Positions 49,637 to 59,197 of a stretch of 64,000 nt of DNA are shown here, piece after piece. The position numbers and the translations under genes are program-made. Below the pieces are notes generated by a model. It saw nothing but the letters and a program-made list of their open reading frames with translations, did not search any database and was not told where the DNA came from. Location: assembly GCA_024998595.1 (NCBI GenBank), contig JACOEK010000002.1, positions 496,001 through 560,000 of the forward strand, in the 5' to 3' direction. The DNA comes from Nitrospira sp. GTDB lineage: Bacteria; Nitrospirota; Nitrospiria; Nitrospirales; Nitrospiraceae. Within the stretch, counting starts at the first letter, position 1, and each line of letters starts with the position of its first letter.

Positions 49637-52600
49637 TTACTTGGATTTGCCCCCATCGGCCGGTTTCTTACCGCCGACCCAGGCCACCGACGGGATCTGG
49701 ACTACGAGATCAAGGCGCTCGTGCGCTTCATTGTCCTTGAGGTCCGGTCCTACACTATAGAGGACGCCCTTTTTCATATTCACCAGCATGGGCAGTCCGG
49801 TGAAGGGATCGTAGAGCCCCTGGCCCGCCTTGGCCAGTCTGGTCAGCAGGTCCTGCTCCGGCGGAGTCCGACGCAACCAGGCCTGCAACGATACCAACCG
49901 CAAGCGCGCATCGGTTTCCAAAACCCGACCGGCGTACGTTTCCCATGTGGGCAGCCGATCCACCCCGACAAGGCTTTCGATTGGATTCATCACCATATCG
50001 CTGACGCCGTAAGGAGGAAGACGGACAAATTGCGATTGTTTGGGCAGGTCGGCATACCGTCCGTCTGCCGCCGCTTTTCCCGCAGCATCGTAATATTCGG
50101 CGTAGGCATTGAATCGGCGCTGCTTCGGCAATGGCAACGCGGCCGCTATCGCACCATAGAACGGACGAGTATCGGCTCGATCCTGGCGGACCGCGTCATC
50201 CAATGTCTTGGTGGCCAGCACAAACTGGCTTTGCATCGGCCAGCGGAGCGACTGTTCGGGTTGCTCTAACGGCCGTGCCAATTTGGCCATTCGGCTGACA
50301 TATCGCTCATCGAGGTCCGGCCGCTGCAAGAGGCCGCTCATGAGCGCCACGTCATCATTCATCGCGGCACTGGCCAGCATTTTGACCGGCAACGACTTGG
50401 CCTGTCCCAATACCGTCCGCCAGGCTGTGAGATCGGTTTCCAGCCGACCGACACCCGTCTCAACGTCTTGCGCAAACCCGTCTGCAAGATAGAGCCGATG
50501 AGTCTGGAGAATCAGACCGCAGTTCGGGCTGATCGCCTGACCATACCCGACATCTTCGAATGGCTTGTTCAGCCATTGCTTGTAGCGACCCAGGCTGACC
50601 TCCGCTTGCGACAGCCAGCTTTTGAGGCCGGTCGCATCCAGCTGCATCTGCAAGGCGGGATCACCGGCCTTCATCCACTTGCCGGCCGATGCCGCCGATG
50701 CGCTCTGTCCCCCGTCCGGCGAATACCCTTCGCCGGTCAGGCAGGTCTGCGTGAATGCCCGGTCGGCGCCCTCAACTCGTCGGTCCATTCCTGCCTGCAC
50801 GGGATCCTGATTCGCGGCAGCACCGAGGCCGAGCAGGAGGAGATAGCCATTTTTGCTGGAGTCTTGCAACGTCTGTTGAGGCACCGACGTCATCGTACGA
50901 TAGGCTGCGCTGGGTTGCTCCTCGAGTATCACCCAGGTCAGGGCCACTGCAGCGACAGTGCCTCCGACCAGAAGCAGGGCGAGACCGACTAATGCCAGAA
51001 CCAGCACCACGAGTGATCGCGTCGTCGACACTCCCGCACCGACCAGAGAAGCCGCCGCCTCACCCACCCGGCTCCATACTCCGACGCCGGTAGGCTGGAT
51101 CGGTTTGGGACGATGGGGCGGCTCTTCCGCATGGACGGCCGCGGTAACCTGCTCGACCCGCTCATCAGGCTGTTCCGCCTCCACTGCGACAGGAACCGCT
51201 TCTTCAACCGGCGGTAGGGCGACAGGAGCCAGCGGCTCAACAGGAACGGGATCCGCTGGGGGAGCGGCACTGACTTCAGGCCTCACGGGCTCCGCAGATT
51301 TTTTCAGCCAGCGGGTCAGCATGTTGCCCGTGGAAGGTTTCGGTGTCGGTGCTGACGACGCATCTTCCCAGAGAATATGCAACCCATCACTCGTCGCGGC
51401 GTCAGAAGGAGCGGGGGTAGCTGAGGTCACCTCCTCTGACTCCACAGCAACAGCCGGCTCGGCAACCAATTCTACGGACTGTTCTGGTTGCACAGGCTCA
51501 AGGATCTGGGGCGACTCGATGAGCTGGCTCGAGTCATCAGCCGGGACAGCAATCGGCATCTCCGCCGATGCAACAGACAGGGTTTCTTGAACTGAGTCTG
51601 TCTGAACAAGCGCGATTTCTGCGAGTGGGACTTCGGCGGCGATCGCCGGAGAACCGACTACGTCATATTCGTCCGAATTCGAAACTGGTTCGGGCATCAC
51701 CGGCGAGAACTCTACGGCCGGACTATCCGGCGGCTCTTCGGCCTGCGGCTCCAGAACCACCGGTTCGTCCAGTGGAACCGATTGATCTGCAGTGGGAGAC
51801 GATGCGATGGGAGCGTCGATGATCTCATCCACCAGGGCAAGCTCCGGGGAAGCGTGCTCCTCCTGCGTGCTTACCACTTCCGCCGATGGCTCCACCTGAA
51901 GTGAAGGCTCCGAGGATTCTGCTGCAATCGGTTCGTCGCGCGTCACGGCGATGGTGAACTCCGTGACTGGCGCCACTGGGACAGGAGCAGGCTGAACCGC
52001 GGCTTGCGGAGGGATCGTATCGCGTTCAATCAAACGCAAGGGAGCTGCTGCGGATGCTTCCGTCACAAGTCCTGCTGATGGCTCAATGGCCGGCAGGAGA
52101 ATGGACGTCTCCGCAAGAGTCGCCTCCGTTTCCAGCGGATTATGGAGGTGAGCATTGGGCGGCTCGTTCTGCGCGTCCGGTGAGAGAAGACGGAACCCGC
52201 GCGCCGATTCATCAGCACCAACTACTGAAGGCTCGATGGCGACAGCCAGTGGCTCCGCCTGCGACGCTGGCTCAGGCGTCTCCGGCACGGCGGGCAAAAT
52301 GAGCGTGGCATCCTGTGTCTGCCCGCCGGATTTGCCGATTTCTCCGACTTCGATAGAGACTGAACCGAATTCCGGTTCCGACTCTTGACGGGGAATGGTG
52401 ACCTCTTCCACTTCGATCTGTTCCCAGGGCATGGGCGCGGATAACGTCAATGAGGCGCCGGCTGGATCAAGTGTCGGCTGCCACGGCGAGGCTTCGCAGG
52501 ATGCTGCTGTCACCTCGACAGAATCAGAGGCGACCGTGGCTGCGGGAGCCGGCTCATCAGGGGCGTGACGATCTAACGCCTGGTCCGGCTCTGCACTGTG

Positions 52601-54406
52601 AAGTGTCTGAGCAGGCGCAGGAGAGGATTGCATTGCTGCCACCGCAGCCAGAATTTCGTCCCAGGAAAGTCCGGATGAAGTGATCTCCGAGGGACTCGAA
52701 GCGGGAGGTGGTTCTATTGGCGTCTCTGCGGGACCCGTGAGGGCCTCAATGACGGGAGTCACCGCCTCAATCGCTGATGACGACCGTTCCTCCGTCTCAC
52801 ACGATTCCGACGCAACTTCTGCCACGCTTGATGCCGATGGTGCGGCCGGTGGAGGAATGGGGATAGGATTCTCTTCGACCTGATCCCAAGGCATGGACAC
52901 CGGAGTCATCGGTGTTTCGACGATCGGGTGGCTGCCGCTTTGCGACAGCACTTCGATGGTCGGCGGCGTTGGTTCACTGGAAGGAGCCGGCGGCGACTCG
53001 GCCTCAGGAGACGGCACCTCTGCAAATTCATGGACTATCGGCACATGACTCGAAGGCGGCGATGGTATCGCGATCGCCACTTCCGCAGCCTGATCCCAGG
53101 GCATGGGGAGAGGACTAGAAAGCTCTTCAGCAATCGATTGGCTGCCGTTCTCTGCTTCCACTTCAATGGTGGGAAGCCCTGCTTCAACCTTGAGGCTCGA
53201 TACCGCTTCAGGCTCAGGGGAGACCGGGGTCGCATCGTCGGATATCGTCGATCCCTGACTCACAGTTGCGGGAGGAATGACGACGGCAACATCTTCAACC
53301 TGGTCCCACGGCATCGGTGCCGGGCTCGAGGGCGCTTGAGTAATTGGGTCGGCACCCGCCTCGACCAAGGCCACGCTTGCAGGCGGGGACTCCACAGGGG
53401 CCGCAGGAGGTGGCAATTCAGTTTCGCCCGTCGTCACAGCAGGAAGTGGATCGAGACCGGACAGTTCATTTTCAACGGCAGATTTACTCGTCTCTTCCGT
53501 GGAGTCCACCGTGGACAAGGAAGAATCTACAGGAGCCGGCGGCGCCGGATTCGCAGGCAGTTCCAATGTTTCGACGTCACGATGCTGATCGAGCTCCTGC
53601 TTCTGTGGGTCAACCGCTTCCACAATCTCGATCGGCGAGGGAGAAAGAACGACTGATTCCATGACCTCCGTCGATGTTTCTCCCACTGAAACAGGCGCAT
53701 CTTGCGGAGCAGGCATGTCAGAAGGAGGCCCATCCACCTGCTCCCAAGGCGGAGCCACCGCTTCTGCGACTTCTACACCTTCGGGAGACTCACTTTCAGG
53801 GGCGGGAACTGAAGGCTGGGGCGTGGTTTGCAGCACTTGCCCGGTGACCGTATCGAACATTGCGGAAAGGCGGAATGCGACCGGGCTCCCGGGGGCAATT
53901 GAACGAATTCGTGCAAAGAGATCGCTGGGGTGGTTTGGTTTGTCCGTGTCCGGATCTTCCAGCAAGACTTCAACCGCCTTGCCGTACTCCGCCACCGCCG
54001 CCATGACGTCGCCTTTTTCCTCGTAGACGCGTCCCAGCATTTCCAAAAAGGGCACATACCGTGGGCCTGCCGTCAGATATTCCCGCAGCAGCGACTCCGC
54101 CAACCAATAGTCCTGCCGCTCCATGGCTTCCCGGGCCAGGGATTCGAACGCTGTCCTGGCACTCATGAGACTTCCCAGCCGCAGATGGAGGGTGGCGAAG
54201 AGACGCCTGGCTTCGGCGTTGAGCGGGTCGAGTGCGAGGAGGTCTTTGAGGGCGGCGGACGCACGGCCGTACTTGCCGGCGTTCATTTGTGTAATCGCGT
54301 CCTCAAGAAGCGCCGACTTCTTGTTGTAGCCGATGCTGCCCTTCTTCTGGACTTTCGGGGGAACTTTTTTATCGGACTTCAGGGGAGGTTTTTTATCGGA
54401 TCGCAC
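49637..54406 (-). CDS. Giant repeat-rich one-TM protein (TPR-like head, long acidic region, periplasmic domain)
   Basis: A 1589-residue protein. Residues about 30-185 form TPR-like helices (LLEDAITQMNAGKYGRASAA, SLLREYLTAGPRYVPFLEML). Residues 200-1100 are a disordered Pro/Ala/Glu/Ser-rich region with several PW(D/E)Q motifs (about 220, 366, 436, 506, 581 and 660; three in near-70-residue repeats). One membrane segment is at 1131-1160. The rest (about 1165-1589) is a periplasmic domain with GYLLLLGLGAAANQDPV and DPFTGLPMLVNMKKGVLYSV, the latter like pseudopilin G C-terminal parts. The start is GTG 54406 with AGGG upstream. Function unknown; probably an envelope scaffold. Confidence 0.85.
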   Translation of the reverse strand: MRSDKKPPLKSDKKVPPKVQKKGSIGYNKKSALLEDAITQMNAGKYGRASAALKDLLALDPLNAEARRLFATLHLRLGSLMSARTAFESLAREAMERQDYWLAESLLREYLTAGPRYVPFLEMLGRVYEEKGDVMAAVAEYGKAVEVLLEDPDTDKPNHPSDLFARIRSIAPGSPVAFRLSAMFDTVTGQVLQTTPQPSVPAPESESPEGVEVAEAVAPPWEQVDGPPSDMPAPQDAPVSVGETSTEVMESVVLSPSPIEIVEAVDPQKQELDQHRDVETLELPANPAPPAPVDSSLSTVDSTEETSKSAVENELSGLDPLPAVTTGETELPPPAAPVESPPASVALVEAGADPITQAPSSPAPMPWDQVEDVAVVIPPATVSQGSTISDDATPVSPEPEAVSSLKVEAGLPTIEVEAENGSQSIAEELSSPLPMPWDQAAEVAIAIPSPPSSHVPIVHEFAEVPSPEAESPPAPSSEPTPPTIEVLSQSGSHPIVETPMTPVSMPWDQVEENPIPIPPPAAPSASSVAEVASESCETEERSSSAIEAVTPVIEALTGPAETPIEPPPASSPSEITSSGLSWDEILAAVAAMQSSPAPAQTLHSAEPDQALDRHAPDEPAPAATVASDSVEVTAASCEASPWQPTLDPAGASLTLSAPMPWEQIEVEEVTIPRQESEPEFGSVSIEVGEIGKSGGQTQDATLILPAVPETPEPASQAEPLAVAIEPSVVGADESARGFRLLSPDAQNEPPNAHLHNPLETEATLAETSILLPAIEPSAGLVTEASAAAPLRLIERDTIPPQAAVQPAPVPVAPVTEFTIAVTRDEPIAAESSEPSLQVEPSAEVVSTQEEHASPELALVDEIIDAPIASSPTADQSVPLDEPVVLEPQAEEPPDSPAVEFSPVMPEPVSNSDEYDVVGSPAIAAEVPLAEIALVQTDSVQETLSVASAEMPIAVPADDSSQLIESPQILEPVQPEQSVELVAEPAVAVESEEVTSATPAPSDAATSDGLHILWEDASSAPTPKPSTGNMLTRWLKKSAEPVRPEVSAAPPADPVPVEPLAPVALPPVEEAVPVAVEAEQPDERVEQVTAAVHAEEPPHRPKPIQPTGVGVWSRVGEAAASLVGAGVSTTRSLVVLVLALVGLALLLVGGTVAAVALTWVILEEQPSAAYRTMTSVPQQTLQDSSKNGYLLLLGLGAAANQDPVQAGMDRRVEGADRAFTQTCLTGEGYSPDGGQSASAASAGKWMKAGDPALQMQLDATGLKSWLSQAEVSLGRYKQWLNKPFEDVGYGQAISPNCGLILQTHRLYLADGFAQDVETGVGRLETDLTAWRTVLGQAKSLPVKMLASAAMNDDVALMSGLLQRPDLDERYVSRMAKLARPLEQPEQSLRWPMQSQFVLATKTLDDAVRQDRADTRPFYGAIAAALPLPKQRRFNAYAEYYDAAGKAAADGRYADLPKQSQFVRLPPYGVSDMVMNPIESLVGVDRLPTWETYAGRVLETDARLRLVSLQAWLRRTPPEQDLLTRLAKAGQGLYDPFTGLPMLVNMKKGVLYSVGPDLKDNEAHERLDLVVQIPSVAWVGGKKPADGGKSK
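52742..53365 (-). repeat. Three ~70-residue internal repeats in the giant protein
   Basis: Residues about 348-415, 416-485 and 486-555 align as three units, each starting near (V/E)EAxxGSxxI, with MPWDQ at the same place (365, 435, 505) and a following I/V-P-rich strand. Further PW(D/E)Q-like copies (about 580 and 659) are more diverged. Consistent with tandem duplication. Confidence 0.8.
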
Positions 54407-54644
54407 TGTATAACCCTATAACTTTACAAGCATTCTTGAGCTATTTCGGCTGGCCATCTCCTGACGGGTCATTCCGAACCTATTACAGCCTTGTGCCTAT
54501 CCTTTTCGGCATTTTTCAGTACGATCTTGATGAGGGATTTTCCTGTGCCGGTTTTGACACAGACACGGGATCCTTTGACCGAGGAACCCTGTTTCACCTG
54601 CCAGGGGGAGTTCCGTATACTGCCGCAGGGAGAACCGGACCGAC

Positions 54645-55469
54645 ATGCCACGCATCCTCATTTTCTCTGACTTGGACGGAAGTCTGCTGGACACGACCAC
54701 CTACTCGCACGAAGACGCTACCGATGCCCTGGCGGCCATCCAGCAACGCGGTGCGACTCTCATCCTCGTCTCCAGCAAAACTCGTGCGGAAATGGAGCCG
54801 CTCCGCCGTGGTCTGGGCAATCGCCACTCATTTATTGTCGAAAATGGCGGAGCCGTGTATGTTCCCAACGGCACATTTCCCTTTCCCCTTGAGCAAGCCA
54901 TACCCCGCGGCGCCTATCAGATCCTCCAGCTTGGAACTCCCTACGCCCACCTTCGAACGGCGTTGAACGAGATCCGCCAGGAACTTGGTGATGGATTGCG
55001 GGGATTCGGAGATCTGACCCTTGAAGAGGTGATGCAGCTCACAGGAATGTCAGCCGCGGATACCCGGTTGGCCATGCAACGGGAGTACGATGAGCCGTTC
55101 GTGATTGATGGGGAAGGCATAGCATGGCAGGATCTGCGTGCCGCGACAGACAGGCGCGGCCTGCGTTGCACACGCGGGGGCCGGTTTTACCACTTGATGG
55201 GAGCGAATGATAAGGGGATCGCGAGCCGGCGGCTGATTGAATGGTATGGACGGCTAGTACGGAACGAGGGACAGACCCTGGTGACGGTCGGCCTTGGAGA
55301 CAGCCTCAATGATCTTCCTATGCTGGAAGTCGTGGATTATCCTATCCTTGTGCGGAAACCGAATGGCTCCTATGACCCGGAGGTGCAGCTCCCCCGCCTC
55401 ATCCATGCCCATGGAGTGGGCCCGGTCGGATGGAACCGCAGCCTCATCGAGCTCTTACCGACTCTCTGA
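54645..55469 (+). CDS. Mannosyl-3-phosphoglycerate phosphatase-type HAD hydrolase
   Basis: A 274-residue HAD type IIB enzyme. Motif I FSDLDGSLLD (D-x-D), motif II TLILVSSKTRAEM, motif III Lys in ANDKGIASR, motif IV VGLGDSLNDLPML. The length and the DxD-SSKTRAE and GAND patterns fit the MPGP family, which dephosphorylates mannosyl- or glucosyl-3-phosphoglycerate. The matching synthase-like glycosyltransferase is at 56555-57856. Substrate sugar cannot be told. It is convergent with two membrane protein genes. Confidence 0.9.
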   Translation: MPRILIFSDLDGSLLDTTTYSHEDATDALAAIQQRGATLILVSSKTRAEMEPLRRGLGNRHSFIVENGGAVYVPNGTFPFPLEQAIPRGAYQILQLGTPYAHLRTALNEIRQELGDGLRGFGDLTLEEVMQLTGMSAADTRLAMQREYDEPFVIDGEGIAWQDLRAATDRRGLRCTRGGRFYHLMGANDKGIASRRLIEWYGRLVRNEGQTLVTVGLGDSLNDLPMLEVVDYPILVRKPNGSYDPEVQLPRLIHAHGVGPVGWNRSLIELLPTL

Positions 55470-55526
55470 CGGTTGAACGAAGAACAGTCGCGCAGCATGT
55501 GATCAAAATTTGAAACGAGCGGGGCA

Positions 55527-55748
55527 TCAGTGCCCGCGTTGTGGCAGAGTGGTTCGGCGGCTCAACAGGCCTACCACAAGCCCTCCGGCAAATCCTGCCC
55601 CGATGGCGCAGGCCACGAGCCCGAGCAGCGAACGATTGAACACAAACCGGCTCTCCCTGCGATGCGGATAACGCGGCACGGCGGCTTCCCCACCCAGCCA
55701 GCGGCGCGCTTTGGCCTCGCCGTCGACATCGGAAATCTTATTGGTCAT
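55527..55748 (-). CDS. Small one-TM protein
   Basis: A 73-residue protein with one membrane segment near the C-terminus (NRSLLGLVACAIGAGFAGGLVVGLLSRRT), a Gly-rich helix, and a basic, charged N-terminus. I do not recognise the family. It lies 41 bp after the channel-type gene, on the same strand, and may be an accessory subunit. The alternative is a shadow, but gene position and composition favour coding. Confidence 0.62.
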   Translation of the reverse strand: MTNKISDVDGEAKARRWLGGEAAVPRYPHRRESRFVFNRSLLGLVACAIGAGFAGGLVVGLLSRRTTLPQRGH

Positions 55749-55789
55749 ACCATGTCCTTTATCAGTGATAAGCGGAGACCGCCCAGCCG

Positions 55790-56497
55790 TTAGAGATGCC
55801 GCAAGTCATCCGGTGCGCCATCTCGCGTTCGAACCGACAACCCGCGCTCGAGATAGTCTTTGGCCAGGTCTTTCGCGCCCAACCCGAATGCGATCGCCCC
55901 GGCCATGACGATGCCTCCCAGAGTAATCCCGAAGCCGACGACCACGATATTTTGCGCAATGCCGAGCTGCTCCAACGCCATGGCCACCGCCAACAATTGA
56001 ATCCCCCATCGCGAGCAGGTCGCGACCAATCGTGCCGGAGGGAGTCCCGCATTGACCGCGGCGATCAGCACGGCCTGAGAGACAAAGTTGGACAACAACC
56101 AGCCGGCCACCAAAATCAGGCCTGCTGTGACCAGATGCGGCACATAGGCGAGGAACGACTTGGCAAAATCGTTGATCGGTTGCAGATTGAGCGCGCCCAA
56201 GGCGGCGACAGTCGCAAAAATCATCACCAACCAGTAAGCCGCTTGCCCTATCAACCGAGACGGATCCGTTTTCACGCCGCCGCGCAACAGCGCGCCGGTG
56301 ACTCCCAATCGATCAAAGAGTCGGTCCAACCCGACCACGCGTAGCAGCCGCTCAAGCGCTTGGCTCGCCGTCCAGGCAACTACCAGGCCCGCAAAGAAAA
56401 TGATGGACATGGCCAGAAGGCTCGGCAACACCGCGAGCACCTGCCGCGCCATCAGCTCCAGTGGATCGAGGAGCCCCTTCTCAAAAAATTCCTTCAT
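55790..56497 (-). CDS. MscS-like/conserved TM-helix channel protein
   Basis: A 235-residue membrane protein with about four hydrophobic segments: LAMSIIFFAGLVVAWTASQA (about 28-48), AAYWLVMIFATVAALGALNL (about 85-105), VTAGLILVAGWLLSNFV (about 123-141) and a Gly-rich helix FGITLGGIVMAGAIAFGLGA (about 185-208). The last resembles the pore-lining helix of MscS and of proteins with the conserved TM-helix domain. It has no large cytoplasmic MscS vestibule, so it belongs to the short group. Likely a pressure- or osmolarity-linked channel; it sits next to a compatible-solute synthase gene. Confidence 0.82.
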   Translation of the reverse strand: MKEFFEKGLLDPLELMARQVLAVLPSLLAMSIIFFAGLVVAWTASQALERLLRVVGLDRLFDRLGVTGALLRGGVKTDPSRLIGQAAYWLVMIFATVAALGALNLQPINDFAKSFLAYVPHLVTAGLILVAGWLLSNFVSQAVLIAAVNAGLPPARLVATCSRWGIQLLAVAMALEQLGIAQNIVVVGFGITLGGIVMAGAIAFGLGAKDLAKDYLERGLSVRTRDGAPDDLRHL

Positions 56498-56554
56498 AAT
56501 TCCCTCCTCCGGCCTCGACTGCAGCCCGCCTTCAGATGGATCGAGTCATGACGA

Positions 56555-57856
56555 TCAGCTGGCATGCGGTTCGTTCCAGCGTGCGACCAAATAGGATTTG
56601 TCCTTTTCGAACGCCTGGCACAACGCTTCAATTCGACCCTCGGCTTCGCTCGATGTGAGTCCCTGAGTATCCAGGACGAAGGAGGCGGTGCGACCCAGGT
56701 ACAAGGGCGTGAAGGCTTTGAGCACGTGATCGAGGGGCAAGACACGATTCCGATAGGCGACAGCCGCGTCGTAGACGACTCGCGCCCAGAGACTGTCGGC
56801 AATCCGGAAGTCCTGCAGGGAACAGGTTCCTAGCGGCCGCAGACTCTGCCTGGTCCCCGGAGCGAGAATCTGATCCCAGATCGTACCCAGATCGCTCAGG
56901 CCTTGCCGAAACGTGCTGATCATACGATCGACGTTCACATTGACCGGCTCCACGCCGACTTCGTACTGGAACCCGAACAAGGGGACCGCATTCGAGCCCT
57001 CTGTCTTGCCCCATACCGCATAGTGATCTTCCATCAGCGCAAACACCGCGCCGAGCACTTGAACGAGCATAGCGGAGAGATCTGCCGCCGGGTCCTTGGG
57101 GTTGTGGATTTTGGCGCCCAAGAAACTCTGACAGACGCGCGCCCCGCTAGCGATCGCTTCCGTGGTCATCCAGATGTCGATTCCGAACTTCGCGACTTCC
57201 GACTCCCACACGTGCTTGTCCAGATAATGCTGTGCCAATTGGCCTGAAAATCCGAAATCGCCGCCGATCGGTTGCCTGATTCGATGACCGTAGAGGGTAC
57301 GCGTCAGCGGATAGACGATGCTGTTTGTAATGGTCCCGTCATATTTGTGACGGAGATAATACGGCGCGACATAGTCGAAGCCCTGCTCGAACACCGGACT
57401 CACCAGGAGTTCAATCCATTCCGGCGTAATGCTCCGTAAATCTGAATCGACGACGGCACAGGCTTTGGCTTTCAGGCGTCGGGCAATCTCGAAAATCGTG
57501 CGAAATGCGCTGCCTTTTCCGGGGATACCATGATAGGGCGTGATGATCTTATGGAGTGAACTCTGCTGGTCGCCGATGAAGAGCGTTTTGAGATCGACAA
57601 CCGCCTGTGACACCACCTGCTGCGTGCCGTCCGTCGAGCCGCCGTCCGAATTCACCAGGACGGCGCGGGCTTCCGGGAAATATTTGGCCAAGCCGGCGCT
57701 CACCGCCTTGACGACATGGCCGATCGTTTCCACATTGTTGAAGCTTGGAATGCCGACCAAAATATCCGTATGGGCAAATTGGTCAACTTGCGCCTCGGTT
57801 TCAGGCGTCAGCGGGGTGGTATGGGTCGTATCAGGAAGTTGAGGGCCAGGGGTCAT
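56555..57856 (-). CDS. Glycosyltransferase of mannosyl/glucosyl-3-phosphoglycerate synthase type
   Basis: A 433-residue GT-A enzyme. VGIPSFNNVETIGHVVKAV (about 33-51), VLVNSDGGSTDGTQQVV, the HGIPGKGSAFRT stretch, AVVDSDLRSITPEWIELL (D-S-D metal motif, about 138-142), IRQPIGGDFGFSG and GIDIWMTTEAIASGA are arranged like GT78/GT81 enzymes, which make mannosyl- or glucosyl-(3-phospho)glycerate. With the HAD phosphatase gene nearby this suggests a two-step route to a compatible solute. Donor (GDP-mannose or NDP-glucose) is not decidable from sequence. It is upstream of the channel-type gene by 57 bp. Confidence 0.85.
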   Translation of the reverse strand: MTPGPQLPDTTHTTPLTPETEAQVDQFAHTDILVGIPSFNNVETIGHVVKAVSAGLAKYFPEARAVLVNSDGGSTDGTQQVVSQAVVDLKTLFIGDQQSSLHKIITPYHGIPGKGSAFRTIFEIARRLKAKACAVVDSDLRSITPEWIELLVSPVFEQGFDYVAPYYLRHKYDGTITNSIVYPLTRTLYGHRIRQPIGGDFGFSGQLAQHYLDKHVWESEVAKFGIDIWMTTEAIASGARVCQSFLGAKIHNPKDPAADLSAMLVQVLGAVFALMEDHYAVWGKTEGSNAVPLFGFQYEVGVEPVNVNVDRMISTFRQGLSDLGTIWDQILAPGTRQSLRPLGTCSLQDFRIADSLWARVVYDAAVAYRNRVLPLDHVLKAFTPLYLGRTASFVLDTQGLTSSEAEGRIEALCQAFEKDKSYLVARWNEPHAS

Positions 57857-57941
57857 ACGTCAATCTCGCACGCCTCCGCCCTGGCAGCACTTTTATGACA
57901 TGACCGGAGAGGACTGGCGAAAGGCCGGTGTGTGTGACAAT

Positions 57942-57961
57942 GTGTCTAAGCTAAGAGACAC
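57942..57961. promoter_or_regulatory. Inverted repeat upstream of the glycosyltransferase gene
   Basis: GTGTCT-N8-AGACAC, 85-105 bp before the glycosyltransferase start. A TTGACA on the minus strand (complement of 57977-57982) lies close by, so the inverted repeat could be an operator overlapping a promoter. No -10 box of good match was found. Confidence 0.35.
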
Positions 57962-58148
57962 CATTTTACCCAACGATGTCAAGCAATTCGGCCTCACACT
58001 GTCGAACCCGGTCATCTTTGTCGAGTGCGCTCGGCGCAGAATAACCTGCCCGCTATGGTCGCGGGAATGCACTTCAGACTAGGAGTTAACAGAATTCGTC
58101 ACGATAGGGGAACAAGGGGAGTATCGTTCGGTTCGGAGCGAGGAGGGC

Positions 58149-58514
58149 TTACCCAGCATCAGAAATCACGATCTGTTCTTTTCGATCCGTACTGAGTGAG
58201 GGCATCGTGACATGAGCACTCACGAAATCGCTCAATCGCAGCTGATCGTCGGCATCCATGAGTATGGGATCGACCCCCAGCCGTGACTCACTGGCCCAGC
58301 GGATCGTCGCCAACCGCACCGACAGCGGCTTGGACTCTCCCGGAATATGTAGATGCAATTGAAGCAGGTCCCCGGCTTGCAGCCCTTTGAGTCCGGTTCG
58401 TGACCATCCCGGTATCGAAAGATCGAGCATCCGGCCGTTCCAGACCAGCAACCCATCCTCAGATCGTGATCCGGTACATTCGACGATAAAACGCGGACGA
58501 TTCTGTTGTTCCAT
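58149..58514 (-). CDS. PilZ-like protein with degenerate first motif
   Basis: A 121-residue PilZ-fold protein: RFIVECTGSRSEDGLLVWNG, then MLDLSIPGWSRTG (D-x-S-x-x-G present), LLQLHLHIPGESKPL and VRLATIRWASESRLGVDPIL. The usual R-x-x-x-R before the first strand is not clear, so c-di-GMP binding may be weak. The start ATG 58514 is the second of two adjacent ATGs, with GGAGG 4 nt upstream. Third in a row of PilZ genes on the same strand, with spacing 180 bp to the next. Confidence 0.82.
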   Translation of the reverse strand: MEQQNRPRFIVECTGSRSEDGLLVWNGRMLDLSIPGWSRTGLKGLQAGDLLQLHLHIPGESKPLSVRLATIRWASESRLGVDPILMDADDQLRLSDFVSAHVTMPSLSTDRKEQIVISDAG

Positions 58515-58696
58515 CATTCCTCCAAGCAAACGCCTCGGCAGAATATGAAAAACAACGGATTGTGGGATAGTCCCCGAAAGTGGGGGATCAGGTCACACGG
58601 GCAAGCGGGTTTTGGGGATGGGAAATGAAAACAGTACTGCGGAATCTCAAACCAGGCAGGACCGTAAGACTGGATGATAGGAAAACGACCGGTTGA

Positions 58697-59041
58697 CTAT
58701 GCGACTCGCGAGGAATCGGCCGATTTCAGTACGCTTTCGACAAATTTGTGAATGCGCGCTTCGGCAGTGGCACTCAGCTTCACGGTTTCAAGCCCGAACA
58801 CACGGTCCTTCACCCACTTCACAGTCACTCCCTCAACGTCGATCGCCTTGGGTTGGTCAGGCAAAAAGACGCGTAACGTCAGTTTCATGCCGACCGTGAC
58901 GGGCTTATCGCCATCGATCCGCCAGCCCTTGACGGAAAGATCGCACACTTTGCCCGTTCCGACCAGTCCCTCCCCCAGGTAATAGAGGAAGCAGCTGACA
59001 GGCACGCGAGAATGTGAACGAGACGTCTGTGATTTGGCCAT
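58697..59041 (-). CDS. PilZ-domain protein
   Basis: A 114-residue PilZ protein. RSHSRVPVSCFLYYLG includes R-x-x-x-R, and KVCDLSVKGWRIDGDKP includes D-x-S-x-x-G, the two c-di-GMP-binding motifs; LTLRVFLPDQPKAIDVEGVTV and RVFGLETVKLS complete the barrel. A single-domain receptor for c-di-GMP. Start is taken at ATG 59041; an upstream frame is less likely. It is between two other PilZ genes, all minus. Confidence 0.9.
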   Translation of the reverse strand: MAKSQTSRSHSRVPVSCFLYYLGEGLVGTGKVCDLSVKGWRIDGDKPVTVGMKLTLRVFLPDQPKAIDVEGVTVKWVKDRVFGLETVKLSATAEARIHKFVESVLKSADSSRVA

Positions 59042-59197
59042 GGGTGTGAGCGAGGGGATGCGCACCACGCGGCATCAGCCTCGGCTAGGAATCAGTCTAC
59101 TGAACTTGCTAAAAATGACCAAGCAGATTTTCGTTCCCGGCAGGGCGAACATATCCCATCGCCACACACTGATTGAGACCGTGAACACGAGAGAGGG

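Noticed and set aside
49328-50269. 313-codon open frame on plus across the 3' end of the giant gene
   Set aside because: Antisense to the well-supported C-terminal domain; no ribosome site or domain.
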